Assembly: GCF_013839445.1 (NCBI RefSeq)
Contig: NZ_JACDIT010000005.1
Location: 186,001 to 250,000, forward strand
DNA length: 64,000 nucleotides
Direction: 5' to 3'
Source: Chthonobacter albigriseus
Lineage (GTDB): Bacteria; Pseudomonadota; Alphaproteobacteria; Rhizobiales; Pleomorphomonadaceae
Below the pieces are notes generated by a model. That model worked only from the letters and a program-made list of their open reading frames with translations. It did no database searches and had not been told where the DNA came from. Positions 20,199 to 28,287 of this stretch are shown here, in pieces. The position numbers were made by a program, and so were the translations under genes. The first letter of the stretch is position 1. Every line of letters starts with the position of its first letter.

Positions 20199-20846
20199 TC
20201 AGGCGGCTGCGAGGGGTGCCACACCCTCGGCGATGCGGCGGAAGTTCTCGCTCCAGGCGGCCGCCGCGAGGCGCGCCGGTCGGTCGGCTTCGCCCGACAT
20301 GGCGATGTGGAGCGTGGTGCGGGACCGGTCCATCGGATGAAGGGCGACAAGCAGCGCCGGGCCGCCGGGCAGGTCGATGTGGTTCAGGCGGTCGGGTCCC
20401 GTAGCGACGGGGAGTTGCGCGACGATCGTCTCCATCGGACGCTGGATGGTAAGGCTGCGGACCGGGGTCGCCGGGGGCAGTTTCGGCGCGGCGATGTCGC
20501 CAGACCCCAAGCGCACGAAGACAAACCCCCCGGTCTCGGCGCAGGCGTAGGCGTTGGCGCAAATGGTGCGCGGAGGAGTCAGGTCCGGGTGGGCGGGGAT
20601 GGCGGTACAGGCGGCGTCGGTGTCGAAGTGCCAGCCGTGGTAGAGGCAGGCGAGCTCTTCGCCGCGCACGAAGCCGAAGGAGAGGCGCATGCCGCGATGC
20701 GGGCAGCGATCCTCCCAGGCCTGGAGCACGCCGGACGCGCTACGCCAGAGCACGATCTCTTCCCCATCGAGAAGAACAGGAACAGCCGTCGAGGGCTCGA
20801 CGTCGACCGCCAAGGCAACAGCGGTCCACTGATCGGTCACCTGCAT
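20199..20846 (-). CDS. Free-standing Rieske [2Fe-2S] protein, electron-transfer partner of oxygenase
   Basis: 215 residues. The Rieske cluster ligands are Cys48-Pro-His50 and Cys67-Leu-Tyr-His70, with the following GWHF typical of oxygenase-type Rieske domains rather than bc1 complexes. Residues beyond about 125 form an extension without a recognised iron-binding motif. It would pass electrons to the Rieske-less catalytic subunit encoded next. I chose the ATG at 20846 because GGGAGGA lies about 10 bases upstream; the GTG at 20855 would be too close to that site. It is the first gene of the eight-gene purine operon. No reductase gene is in the operon. Confidence 0.82.
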   Translation of the reverse strand: MQVTDQWTAVALAVDVEPSTAVPVLLDGEEIVLWRSASGVLQAWEDRCPHRGMRLSFGFVRGEELACLYHGWHFDTDAACTAIPAHPDLTPPRTICANAYACAETGGFVFVRLGSGDIAAPKLPPATPVRSLTIQRPMETIVAQLPVATGPDRLNHIDLPGGPALLVALHPMDRSRTTLHIAMSGEADRPARLAAAAWSENFRRIAEGVAPLAAA

Positions 20847-20876
20847 CAGATCCACGTCCTCCCGCTGCCCAGGAAA

Positions 20877-20910
20877 TAGGCATACGCCTAACGCCTGATC
20901 TTTATGCCTA
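20877..20910. promoter_or_regulatory. Inverted repeat TAGGCATA-N18-TATGCCTA, candidate operator
   Basis: A perfect 8-bp inverted repeat (20877-20884 and 20903-20910) begins 30 bases upstream of the Rieske gene start. The spacer contains two further CGCCT copies (20885 and 20892). The size and position suit a dimeric regulator controlling the purine/oxygenase operon. No regulator gene lies next to it, so the protein is unknown. Confidence 0.5.
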
Positions 20911-21046
20911 CCGTGTTTTTCGCTCGGACCGAAGGGGCTCAGGCGCGCTTGCCCACCGATATCCGTGGCGCCCGAACCCTGAAACCCGGACGGTCAGCCA
21001 GGTTCCGGAGAGGGTTAGCAAGACTGACGCCAATCGACCGGTCCGA

Positions 21047-21343
21047 TCAGGAGGTGTCGCGAAGGCTGAAGCCGGGGCCGATCCCGTTTGGCTCGACCGG
21101 GGTGACGGAGACATCCTCGACGAGGCAGTTCACCGGGCCGAGCAGGCAGGCCACCTCGAGCATGTCGATCAGCGCGTCGGGTCCGCTCAGCACTACGCGC
21201 ACCGAACCGGACGGGGCCGGTGCCGCCCAGCCGTCGAGGCTGAAGCGGCGTGCGCGGTCCTCCACGAAAGCGAGGAAGTCGGCGCCGAGATCGCGCCCGG
21301 TGAAGACCAGTTCGGCGGTGGACCAGCGACCATTGGCGATCAA
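21047..21343 (-). CDS. Degenerate acylphosphatase-like protein
   Basis: 98 residues with the spacing of an acylphosphatase fold: a first strand ending in FTGRDLG, the helix FLAFVEDRARRFSLDGW, a strand SVRVVLSGPDALIDML, and a final VEDVSVTPV. The catalytic Arg in GRVQGVGFR and the Asn of the family are not in place, so hydrolysis of acyl phosphates is doubtful. The TTG start at 21343 is supported by GAGG 8 bases upstream. The gene precedes the purine operon on the same strand but with about 200 bases between. Confidence 0.6.
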   Translation of the reverse strand: MIANGRWSTAELVFTGRDLGADFLAFVEDRARRFSLDGWAAPAPSGSVRVVLSGPDALIDMLEVACLLGPVNCLVEDVSVTPVEPNGIGPGFSLRDTS

Positions 21344-21469
21344 GCGAGGCTACCTCGGCAAAAAATGAGCGGCTGAGGGGAACGGTAGGGCGGGTTCGGG
21401 CGCTTGTCGATCGTGGGCGGGAGCCGAGGCGTGCAAGGACGTGCGCCGCAGAGACTGGGATGAGCGACC

Positions 21470-21838
21470 ATGATGACGAGGATTCTTCTCGCCGCGGCGC
21501 TGACGATGGTCGCCGCACCGGTGCGGGCCGCAGACGGTCAGCTGCTCTACAACAACCTGTGCCGCACCTGCCACGCCGTTCAGCCAGGCGACCACCGGCT
21601 CGGGCCGAGCCTTGCCGGGGTGCATGGCCGCAAGGCGGGGTCGGCCGAGGGCTTTCCCTATTCGGCGAGCATGAAGGGCGCCGACATCACCTGGACCGAC
21701 GAGACCTTGGACGCGTTCCTCACCGACCCGGACGCGGTCGTCAGCGGAAACGGGATGAAGCCGTTCGGCGGTATCGCCTCCGAAGAGGAACGCAGGAGCA
21801 TCGTGGAATACCTGAAGACACTTCCCGCAGAAGGATGA
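21470..21838 (+). CDS. Periplasmic class I c-type cytochrome
   Basis: 122 residues with a signal peptide to residue 20 (APVRA-A). Haem c attaches at CRTCH (Cys31, Cys34, His35); Met96 in GNGMKPFGG is the likely sixth ligand. The size and PSLAGVHGRKAGS segment match small soluble cytochromes c2/c-556-like of Alphaproteobacteria, which shuttle electrons in the periplasm. It stands alone and its redox partner is not visible here. Confidence 0.88.
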   Translation: MMTRILLAAALTMVAAPVRAADGQLLYNNLCRTCHAVQPGDHRLGPSLAGVHGRKAGSAEGFPYSASMKGADITWTDETLDAFLTDPDAVVSGNGMKPFGGIASEEERRSIVEYLKTLPAEG

Positions 21839-22017
21839 GAAGTCCCCGAGGAACGGCCTGGGATTGCAGCTCCTCCAGAAGTAGTTGTCAGTCTGATGTG
21901 CGCATTTAACAATTCAATGTTTTAACGTCATCTTTTCGATTGTTGATCATGCTGGATCGCAAGGGGGTGTTGGCGGGACGGCGAACGCGCCGCCCGGTCA
22001 GCTGGTTGGGATCCGCC

Positions 22018-22341
22018 ATGAGCGAGTCATACGAGGGGCCGGAAAGCCGATCCGCGAAGCGCATCCCCTGCCAGTTGCGAGCCATCGCCTATGCCAAGGG
22101 CAAGCCGCTGACCTGCACCATCACCGATATCAGCGTGCTGGGCTGCCGGCTGCGCCTGCCGTCTTCGGAAAGCGCGGCCTACCTGCAGCAGTCGATCCTG
22201 GTCGACGTGGTGGACTGTGAGCTCCTCGTCTACGGCGATGTCGTCTGGCGGCGCAACCGCGATGTCGGGGTACGCTTCGACCTCAAGCGCAAGGTGCACT
22301 CCAGCAAGGCCGCGATTCGAAGCAAACGTGGCGCGGTGTGA
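22018..22341 (+). CDS. PilZ-domain protein (c-di-GMP receptor)
   Basis: 107 residues forming a single PilZ domain. The c-di-GMP binding signature is complete: RSAKR at 11-15 (RxxxR) and DISVLG at 37-42 (DxSxxG). It should bind c-di-GMP and pass the signal to motility or exopolysaccharide functions, both of which are encoded elsewhere in this window. I chose the ATG at 22018, which begins the domain's usual short leader; an upstream start at 21940 would add 26 residues with no recognisable sequence. Confidence 0.85.
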   Translation: MSESYEGPESRSAKRIPCQLRAIAYAKGKPLTCTITDISVLGCRLRLPSSESAAYLQQSILVDVVDCELLVYGDVVWRRNRDVGVRFDLKRKVHSSKAAIRSKRGAV

Positions 22342-22513
22342 TCTCCTGGCCATCCATGCTACCTCAACGGCACAAGATGCCACAGAACGCTGTGGATTCT
22401 CGTTGACGGCCCGGGCGAATTGGCCCGACACTTCGGAGGTGGCCGAAGCATCGGCCGTGGGCTTGCCGCGTCGGATCGGGCCGGGCGGCATGCGATCATT
22501 CAGGTGAACCCAG

Positions 22514-24961
22514 ATGGGTCATTTCCCGGGCCAGGCCGAGATCGTCATCATCGGTGGCGGCATCGTCGGAGCGTCCACCGCCTACCACCTGGGGAAGCTG
22601 GGGCGGCGCGACGTGCTGCTCTTGGAGCGGCACAAGCTGACATCGGGATCGACCTGGCATGCCGCCGGGCTGGTGGGACAGCTCCGGTCCAGCGCCAGCA
22701 TCACCCAGCTGCTCGGCGACTCCGTCCGCCTCTACCAGAAGCTTGAAGCGGAGACCGGGCTGGCCACCGGCTGGAAGATGAACGGCGGCCTCAGACTCGC
22801 CTGCACGCCGGAGCGCTGGACCGAGGTCAAGCGGCAGGCGACCACCGCGCACTCGTTCGGGCTTGAGATGCACCTTCTCTCCCCGCGCGAGGCGCTCGCG
22901 CTGTGGCCGCTGATGGACGTGTCCGACGTGATCGGTGCGGCCTTCCTGCCGACGGACGGACAGGCCAATCCCAGTGACATCGCACAGTCCTTGGCCAAGG
23001 GCGCCCGGATGCACGGCGTCCGGATCCTGGAGGACACGGAGGTCACCGGTATCGAAGTGCGCGCCGGGCGGGTGGCGGCGGTGCTCACCGACCAGGGGCG
23101 GATCGCCTGCGAGACGGTGGTCAACTGCGCCGGACAGTGGGCCCGCGAAGTCGGCGCTTTGGCCGGGGTGAACGTTCCGCTCGTCTCGGTGGAGCACCAG
23201 TACATGGTGACCGAGGCGATCGAGGGCGTGACGCCGAACCTGCCGACGCTGCGCGACCCGGACCGGCTGACCTACTACAAGGAGGAGGTGGGCGGGCTGG
23301 TGATGGGCGGCTACGAGCCCGATCCGAAGCCATGGGCGGTTCAAGGCTTTCCGAAGCCCTTCGCCTTCGAGCTGCTCCCCTCGGACTTCGACCATTTCGA
23401 GCCGATCATGGAGCTTGCGCTCGGCCGCGTACCGGCGCTGCAGACGGCCGGCGTGAAGCAGCTGATCAACGGGCCGGAGAGTTTCACGCCGGACGGCAAC
23501 TTCATCCTCGGCGAAGCGCCGGAGGTGCGGGGCTTCTTCGTGGGCGCCGGGTTCAACGCCTTCGGGATCGCATCGGGCGGCGGCGCGGGCAAGGTGCTGG
23601 CCGAATGGGTGGCGGCCGGAGAGCCGCCCTACGATCTCTGGCCGGTGGACATCCGCCGGTTCGGTGCAGGGCATTCGATTGTCAGTTGGGTCCGCAGCCG
23701 GTCGCTGGAAGCCTATGCCCGCCATTACGCGGTGGCGTGGCCGAACGAGGAGTTCTCCGCAGGCCGGCCGCTCCGGCGATCGCCGCTCTACGATCGGCTG
23801 AAGGCGAGCGGCGCGGTGTTCGGGGAAAAGATGGGCTGGGAGCGCGCCAACTGGTTCGCGGCGCCCGGCGAAGCGGCGGCCGACGTGCCGAGCTTCGGGC
23901 GGCCGAACTGGTTCGGCGCGGTGGCGCGGGAACACGCGGCCGCACGCGAGCGGGTGGCCGTGTTCGACCAGTCCTCCTTCGCCAAGTTCAGGGTGAGCGG
24001 GCGCGACGCGGAGGTGGCGCTGTCGCAACTTTGCGCCGGCGACGTGGCCGGACCGATCGGGCAGCTGACCTACACGCCGATGCTGAACGACCGCGGCGGC
24101 ATCGTCTGTGACCTGACGGTGGGGCGGCTCGGGGCGGAGGACTATCTGCTGGTCGCGGGCACGGCCTGCGCGACGCATCACCTGGATTGGATCCGGCGGG
24201 CACTGCCGGCGGGGCTCGATGTCCGAGCAGAGGACGTGACGTCGGCCTATGCGGTGTTGAGCCTGATGGGCCCGGATGCGCGCCAGGTGCTGGAGCAGGT
24301 GACGCCGGACGACGTTTCCAACGAGGGGTTCCCGTACCGAACGCTGCGGCGGATCGCCGTGGCGGGTGCGCCGGTGCTGGCGCTGCGGGTGTCCTACGTC
24401 GGCGAGCTCGGCTGGGAGCTGCACATTCCCGTGGAGTTCGCGCTGACCGTCTACGAGGCGTTGACCGACGCCGGCCGGGCGTTCGGGATCGCCAACGCGG
24501 GGTACCGGGCGATCGAGAGCCTGCGGCTGGAGAAGGGCATGCGCGCCTGGGGGGCGGACATCGGTCCCGACCACACGCCGCTGGAGGCAGGGCTGGGGTT
24601 CACGGTGAAGCTCAAGTCGGGCGTGCCGTTCCGGGGACGCGGGGCCATCGAGGCGCAGAAGACGGCGGGCGTCGGCAAGGCGATGGCGCTGTTCACGCTG
24701 GACGATCCGGACGTGATGCTGTTCGGGCGGGAAACGATCTACCGGAACGGCGAGCGGGTAGGCTGGCTGTCGAGCGGTGGCTTCGGGCACACGGTTGGCA
24801 AGCCGATAGGCCTCGGATACGTGCGCCGCGCGGACGGCGTGGCGGACCGGGCGTATCTCTCAGAGGGCCACTATGAGCTGGAGGTCGCAACGGCGCGGGT
24901 GCCGGCGCGGCTGCATCTCAAACCGCTGTGGGACCCCGGTTCCGAGCGGCCGAGGGCGTGA
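22514..24961 (+). CDS. FAD-dependent dehydrogenase with GcvT domain (dimethylglycine/sarcosine dehydrogenase type)
   Basis: 815 residues. The N-terminal half is a DAO-type FAD enzyme (dinucleotide motif IIGGGIVGAS at 12-21; the flavin-attachment region STWHAAGLVGQL near 47-58; GAGFNAFGIASGGG near 350). The C-terminal half is a folate-binding GcvT aminomethyltransferase domain (CDLTVGRLGAEDYLLVAG, then EKGMRAWGADIGPDHTPLEA). This architecture oxidatively demethylates N-methylated glycines and transfers the one-carbon unit to tetrahydrofolate. The exact substrate (dimethylglycine, sarcosine or a related amine) is not determined. It is a single gene, converging on the cupin gene with 9 bases between. 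Confidence 0.85.
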   Translation: MGHFPGQAEIVIIGGGIVGASTAYHLGKLGRRDVLLLERHKLTSGSTWHAAGLVGQLRSSASITQLLGDSVRLYQKLEAETGLATGWKMNGGLRLACTPERWTEVKRQATTAHSFGLEMHLLSPREALALWPLMDVSDVIGAAFLPTDGQANPSDIAQSLAKGARMHGVRILEDTEVTGIEVRAGRVAAVLTDQGRIACETVVNCAGQWAREVGALAGVNVPLVSVEHQYMVTEAIEGVTPNLPTLRDPDRLTYYKEEVGGLVMGGYEPDPKPWAVQGFPKPFAFELLPSDFDHFEPIMELALGRVPALQTAGVKQLINGPESFTPDGNFILGEAPEVRGFFVGAGFNAFGIASGGGAGKVLAEWVAAGEPPYDLWPVDIRRFGAGHSIVSWVRSRSLEAYARHYAVAWPNEEFSAGRPLRRSPLYDRLKASGAVFGEKMGWERANWFAAPGEAAADVPSFGRPNWFGAVAREHAAARERVAVFDQSSFAKFRVSGRDAEVALSQLCAGDVAGPIGQLTYTPMLNDRGGIVCDLTVGRLGAEDYLLVAGTACATHHLDWIRRALPAGLDVRAEDVTSAYAVLSLMGPDARQVLEQVTPDDVSNEGFPYRTLRRIAVAGAPVLALRVSYVGELGWELHIPVEFALTVYEALTDAGRAFGIANAGYRAIESLRLEKGMRAWGADIGPDHTPLEAGLGFTVKLKSGVPFRGRGAIEAQKTAGVGKAMALFTLDDPDVMLFGRETIYRNGERVGWLSSGGFGHTVGKPIGLGYVRRADGVADRAYLSEGHYELEVATARVPARLHLKPLWDPGSERPRA

Positions 24962-24970
24962 CCGGGGCCG

Positions 24971-25402
24971 TCAGCCGATCCGGCCTGCGAGAAGCGCCTC
25001 CAACTGTGGCAGCAGCACGACGCTCTCCTGCTCGTTCGGGTCGGTGCGGGCGATGAGGGCGGTGCAGGTCTCCGTGTCGCTCGGATTGTAGGGAAGATGC
25101 GGGACGTTGGCCGGGATGTAGAGGAAATCGCCGGCGCGGACCTCCATGTGGTTCTCCAGGCTATCGCCCCAGTACATGCAGGAGGTGCCGGAGAGGGCGT
25201 AGATCGCCGTCTCGTGGCCCTCGTGCTTGTGCGCCTTGGCGCGGGCCTTGGGCGGGATGGTGACGATCTGCAGATGGATGGCGCGGGCGCCGACGCTCTC
25301 GGCGGAGATGCCGGGATTGTAGGTGAGCGCCTGCTTGCCGACGAAGGCATCGCCGGCGCGGACGAGGCGGCAGACGGGAGTGGCGGTGGTGTCGCTGGGC
25401 AT
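24971..25402 (-). CDS. Small cupin-domain protein
   Basis: 143 residues of a single cupin: the first motif KAHKHEGHETAIYALSG supplies metal-ligand His/Glu residues and the second is AGDFLYIPANVPHLPYN with its His. Such proteins bind a metal and small ligands; function not assignable. The ATG at 25402 begins MPSDTTATP. It is divergent from the SorC regulator gene, and an inverted repeat that also occurs in the polyol promoter lies 93 bases upstream of its start, so it could belong to the same regulon. Confidence 0.75.
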   Translation of the reverse strand: MPSDTTATPVCRLVRAGDAFVGKQALTYNPGISAESVGARAIHLQIVTIPPKARAKAHKHEGHETAIYALSGTSCMYWGDSLENHMEVRAGDFLYIPANVPHLPYNPSDTETCTALIARTDPNEQESVVLLPQLEALLAGRIG

Positions 25403-25494
25403 CGATCGGATCCGGTGCGGGTGACGCGCCGTCCAGCAGCGCACCGCCGGGGCGGGGAAGTCAAGGGGATGGCAAAGGCTTTTCCGAGCGGGCT

Positions 25495-25508
25495 TGAGCC
25501 TTTGCTCA
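25495..25508. promoter_or_regulatory. Candidate SorC operator, copy 1 (TGAGC-N4-GCTCA)
   Basis: A perfect 5-bp inverted repeat with a 4-base spacer in the 283-base gap between the cupin and SorC regulator genes. It matches the site at 26786-26799 in front of the polyol operon at 11 of 14 positions, including GAGC, TT and GCTCA. A shared operator for the SorC-family regulator encoded alongside is the simplest reading. Confidence 0.5.
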
Positions 25509-25685
25509 GGAGTACGTAATTTGTTCTTCCAGGTCGCTCGGGTCCGATCGTCATCCGGGCTGGCGCGACGGGCTGCGACGGCAAGCGGCAGGCTGGTCCT
25601 CCGGATGCCGATGGCGCTTCGGGCCGGGTGCGGTGTAACAGGTCGGTGGACGTGGCGGGACAGCCGGCGGGGACGGGTCGAGAGG

Positions 25686-26636
25686 ATGGCACAGGACAGC
25701 GAAAAAGCCCGACTGGACGACGCGGCCCGCGCAGGCTGGCTCTATTTCGTGGCCGGCAACACCCAGGATGAGATCGCGCGCAAGCTGAACGTCTCGCGGC
25801 CGACGGCGCAGCGGCTGGTGTCGCTGGCCATTTCCGAGCGGCTGATCACCTTCCGTCTGGAACACCCGATCGCCCGCTGCATGGAGATGGCCGCGCGGCT
25901 GGCGGAGCGGTTCGGGCTCGTCCACTGCGAGGTGGCGCCGTCCGACCCGGCGACCGAGACCGTGACGATCGGGATCGCGGAACTCACCGCGGCCTTCATC
26001 GAGGGGCGTCTCAAGTCGGACAAGCCGGTGATCCTGGCGATCGGCACTGGTCGCTCGCTTCGGGCCGCGGTGGACCAGATCCAGCCGATGAAATGCCCGC
26101 ACCACGAGCTGGTCTCGATGGTCGGAAACATCACCCCCGACGGATCGGCCAGTTTCTTCGACGTTCTGTCCAAGCTCGCCGACCTAACGCAGGCGCGGCA
26201 CTATCCGATCCCGCTGCCGCTGATGACCTCCTCGGCGGAAGAGAAGAGCCTCCTGCTCGGACTCGGCCCGGTGCGCCGCGTGCACCAGCTGGCGGAGAAG
26301 GCCGACGTGACGCTGGTCGGCATCGGCCACGTCGGGGTGGATGCGCCGCTGTTCCTCGACGGGTTCATCAGCCGTGAGGAGGTGATCGAGTCGATGCGGC
26401 TCGGCGCCGTCGGCGAGATCTGCTCCTGGTGCTTCGATGCGGAGGGGCGGATTCTGGAAAAGGGCTTCAACGCCCGGATCACCAGCGTGCGCCACCAGGT
26501 TCCGCCGCCGGGACTGAAGGTCGGCGTCGCCGCCGGACGGGTGAAGGTGCCGGCGATCCGCGCCGCGATGGCCGGGCGGATCATCAACGGTTTGATCACC
26601 AACGAAGAAACGGCGGAGTTGCTGCTCGGCAGTTGA
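25686..26636 (+). CDS. SorC-family sugar-binding transcriptional regulator
   Basis: 316 residues. An N-terminal helix-turn-helix (about 12-55, with NTQDEIARKLNVSRPTAQRL) is joined to the SorC effector domain (PF04198; IGTGRSLRAAVDQI, VGNITPDGSASFFD, VGIGHVGVD and the closing GRIINGLITNEETAELLL). These regulators respond to phosphorylated or free sugars and polyols. It lies upstream of and co-directional with the sorbitol/mannitol-type operon, the usual arrangement for its control. ATG at 25686 chosen as it gives the normal N-terminus; upstream open sequence is not conserved-looking. Confidence 0.88.
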   Translation: MAQDSEKARLDDAARAGWLYFVAGNTQDEIARKLNVSRPTAQRLVSLAISERLITFRLEHPIARCMEMAARLAERFGLVHCEVAPSDPATETVTIGIAELTAAFIEGRLKSDKPVILAIGTGRSLRAAVDQIQPMKCPHHELVSMVGNITPDGSASFFDVLSKLADLTQARHYPIPLPLMTSSAEEKSLLLGLGPVRRVHQLAEKADVTLVGIGHVGVDAPLFLDGFISREEVIESMRLGAVGEICSWCFDAEGRILEKGFNARITSVRHQVPPPGLKVGVAAGRVKVPAIRAAMAGRIINGLITNEETAELLLGS

Positions 26637-26785
26637 GCATCGCTCCAAGCGACCCCGCTCCATCTCCGCGGCGCACCCTCCGAACACATCCTCCCCGACC
26701 TGATCCATGCACCGTTCGTGTTGCTTCGCAGCATCGAATACGGCTTGACACGTATGCGCACATTTGTGAGCTTCTGATCACTGTA

Positions 26786-26799
26786 AGAGCAGTTGCTCA
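26786..26799. promoter_or_regulatory. Candidate SorC operator, copy 2 (AGAGC-N4-GCTCA)
   Basis: GAGC and GCTC half sites around AGTT lie 27 bases upstream of the polyol binding-protein start, inside the presumed 5' region of the operon. A TTGACA at 26745-26750 could be the -35 box, with no clear -10. The element is nearly the same as the one in front of the regulator gene. Confidence 0.5.
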
Positions 26800-26825
26800 T
26801 TGCAGGTCTCTGGGAGGAGAGTCCA

Positions 26826-28139
26826 ATGAACAAACACTTCGCCGCCCTGATGGGCGCGGCATCCATGCTCGTGGCCGCGCAGGCCATGGCGGAAACCAAG
26901 CTCACCATCGCGACCGTCAACAACGGCGACATGATCCGGATGCAGGGGCTGACGGAGGACTTCACCGCCAAGAACCCCGACATCACGGTGGAGTGGGTGA
27001 CGCTGGAGGAGAACGTGCTCCGGCAGAAGGTGACCACCGACATCGCCACCAAGGGCGGGCAGTTCGACGTGCTGACGATCGGCACCTACGAGGTTCCGAT
27101 CTGGGCCAAGAAGGGCTGGCTCATGCCGCTCGACAATCTTGGCGATGACTACGACGTGGACGACCTGCTGCCGGCGATCCGGGCCGGGCTGTCGCAGGAC
27201 GGCAAGCTCTACGCCGCGCCGTTCTACGGCGAGTCGTCGATGGTGATGTACCGCAAGGACCTGTTCGAAAAGGCCGGCATCACCATGCCGGACGCGCCGA
27301 CTTGGGAGTTCGTGGCGGATGCCGCCCGCAAGATCACCGACAAGGACGGCGAAGTCTACGGCATCTGCCTGCGTGGCAAGGCCGGCTGGGGCGAGAACAT
27401 GGCGTTCCTGACCGCCACCGCCAACTCGTTCGGCGCGCGCTGGTTCGACGAGAACTGGGTGCCGCAGTTCGACCAGCCGGAATGGAAGAACACGCTCGAC
27501 TTCTACGTCAACCTGATGAAGGACGCCGGTCCTCCGGGCGCCTCCTCCAACGGCTTTAACGAGAACCTCGCGCTGTTCAACTCGGGCAAGTGCGGCATGT
27601 GGATCGACGCCACCGTGGCGGCCTCCTTCGTGACCAACCCGAAGGAGAGCATGGTGGCCGACAAGGTCGGCTTCGCGCTCGCCCCGGACAACGGCCTCGG
27701 CAAGCGCGGCAACTGGCTCTGGGCCTGGTCGCTGGCGGTGCCGGCGGGCAGCCAGAAGGTGGAAGCGGCGGAGAAGTTCATCGCCTGGGCCACCGGCAAG
27801 GGCTACACCGAACTGGTCGCCTCCAAGGAAGGCTGGGCGAACGTGCCCCCGGGCACCCGGACCTCGCTCTACGAGAACCCGGAATACCAGAAGGCCGCGC
27901 CCTTCGCGAAGATGACCATCGACAGCATCAACTCGGCCGATCCGACCAAGCCGACGGTCAAGCCGGTGCCCTACACGGGCGTGCAGTTCGTGGCGATCCC
28001 CGAGTTCCAGGGGCTCGGGACAACGGTGGGCCAGCAGTTCTCCTCGGCGCTCGCCGGGCAGACCACGGTCGACGAGGCGCTCGCCTCGGCGCAGGCGATC
28101 GCCACGCGCGAGATGACCAAGGCCGGCTACATCAAGTGA
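26826..28139 (+). CDS. smoE: Polyol (sorbitol/mannitol) ABC transporter, binding protein
   Basis: 437 residues with a signal peptide to about residue 23 (QAMA-E). It is an extracellular solute-binding protein family 1 member with the sequence style of the sorbitol/mannitol-binding SmoE (TIATVNNGDMIRMQGL, GTYEVPIWAKKGWL, KAGWGENMAFLTATANSFG, PVPYTGVQF). The start at 26826 follows GGGAGGA at 26812-26818. It heads the operon and is separated from the permease genes by two hairpins, which probably let the binding protein be made in excess. Confidence 0.85.
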   Translation: MNKHFAALMGAASMLVAAQAMAETKLTIATVNNGDMIRMQGLTEDFTAKNPDITVEWVTLEENVLRQKVTTDIATKGGQFDVLTIGTYEVPIWAKKGWLMPLDNLGDDYDVDDLLPAIRAGLSQDGKLYAAPFYGESSMVMYRKDLFEKAGITMPDAPTWEFVADAARKITDKDGEVYGICLRGKAGWGENMAFLTATANSFGARWFDENWVPQFDQPEWKNTLDFYVNLMKDAGPPGASSNGFNENLALFNSGKCGMWIDATVAASFVTNPKESMVADKVGFALAPDNGLGKRGNWLWAWSLAVPAGSQKVEAAEKFIAWATGKGYTELVASKEGWANVPPGTRTSLYENPEYQKAAPFAKMTIDSINSADPTKPTVKPVPYTGVQFVAIPEFQGLGTTVGQQFSSALAGQTTVDEALASAQAIATREMTKAGYIK

Positions 28140-28151
28140 CCTGCCGATCCT

Positions 28152-28180
28152 GATCGGACCGGCTCCCAAGGGGTCCGATC
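28152..28180 (+). repeat. Intergenic hairpin 1 between smoE and smoF
   Basis: GATCGGACC (28152-28160) and GGTCCGATC (28172-28180) form a perfect 9-bp stem with an 11-base loop, 13 bases past the smoE stop. No T-tract follows directly. It could stabilise the smoE message or attenuate transcription into the permease genes. Confidence 0.6.
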
Positions 28181-28186
28181 ATTCTC

Positions 28187-28212
28187 GCCACCCGGCCTCC
28201 CCGCCGGGTGGC
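28187..28212 (+). repeat. Intergenic hairpin 2 between smoE and smoF
   Basis: GCCACCCGGC (28187-28196) and GCCGGGTGGC (28203-28212) form a perfect 10-bp GC-rich stem with a 6-base loop. It follows hairpin 1 by 6 bases; the pair fill most of the 148-base gap. Confidence 0.6.
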
Positions 28213-28287
28213 GGCTCTCCCTTCGGCCTTGCCCGGCGGCGAGGCCGCCACACGCCCATTCCTTGCACGCCTGCAGCGGGAAGACCC

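Noticed and set aside
22496-24790. Long open frame on the minus strand (over 760 codons)
   Set aside because: It lies opposite the FAD/GcvT gene, its translation is Arg/His/Pro-rich with no domain, and such mirror frames are expected at this GC content.
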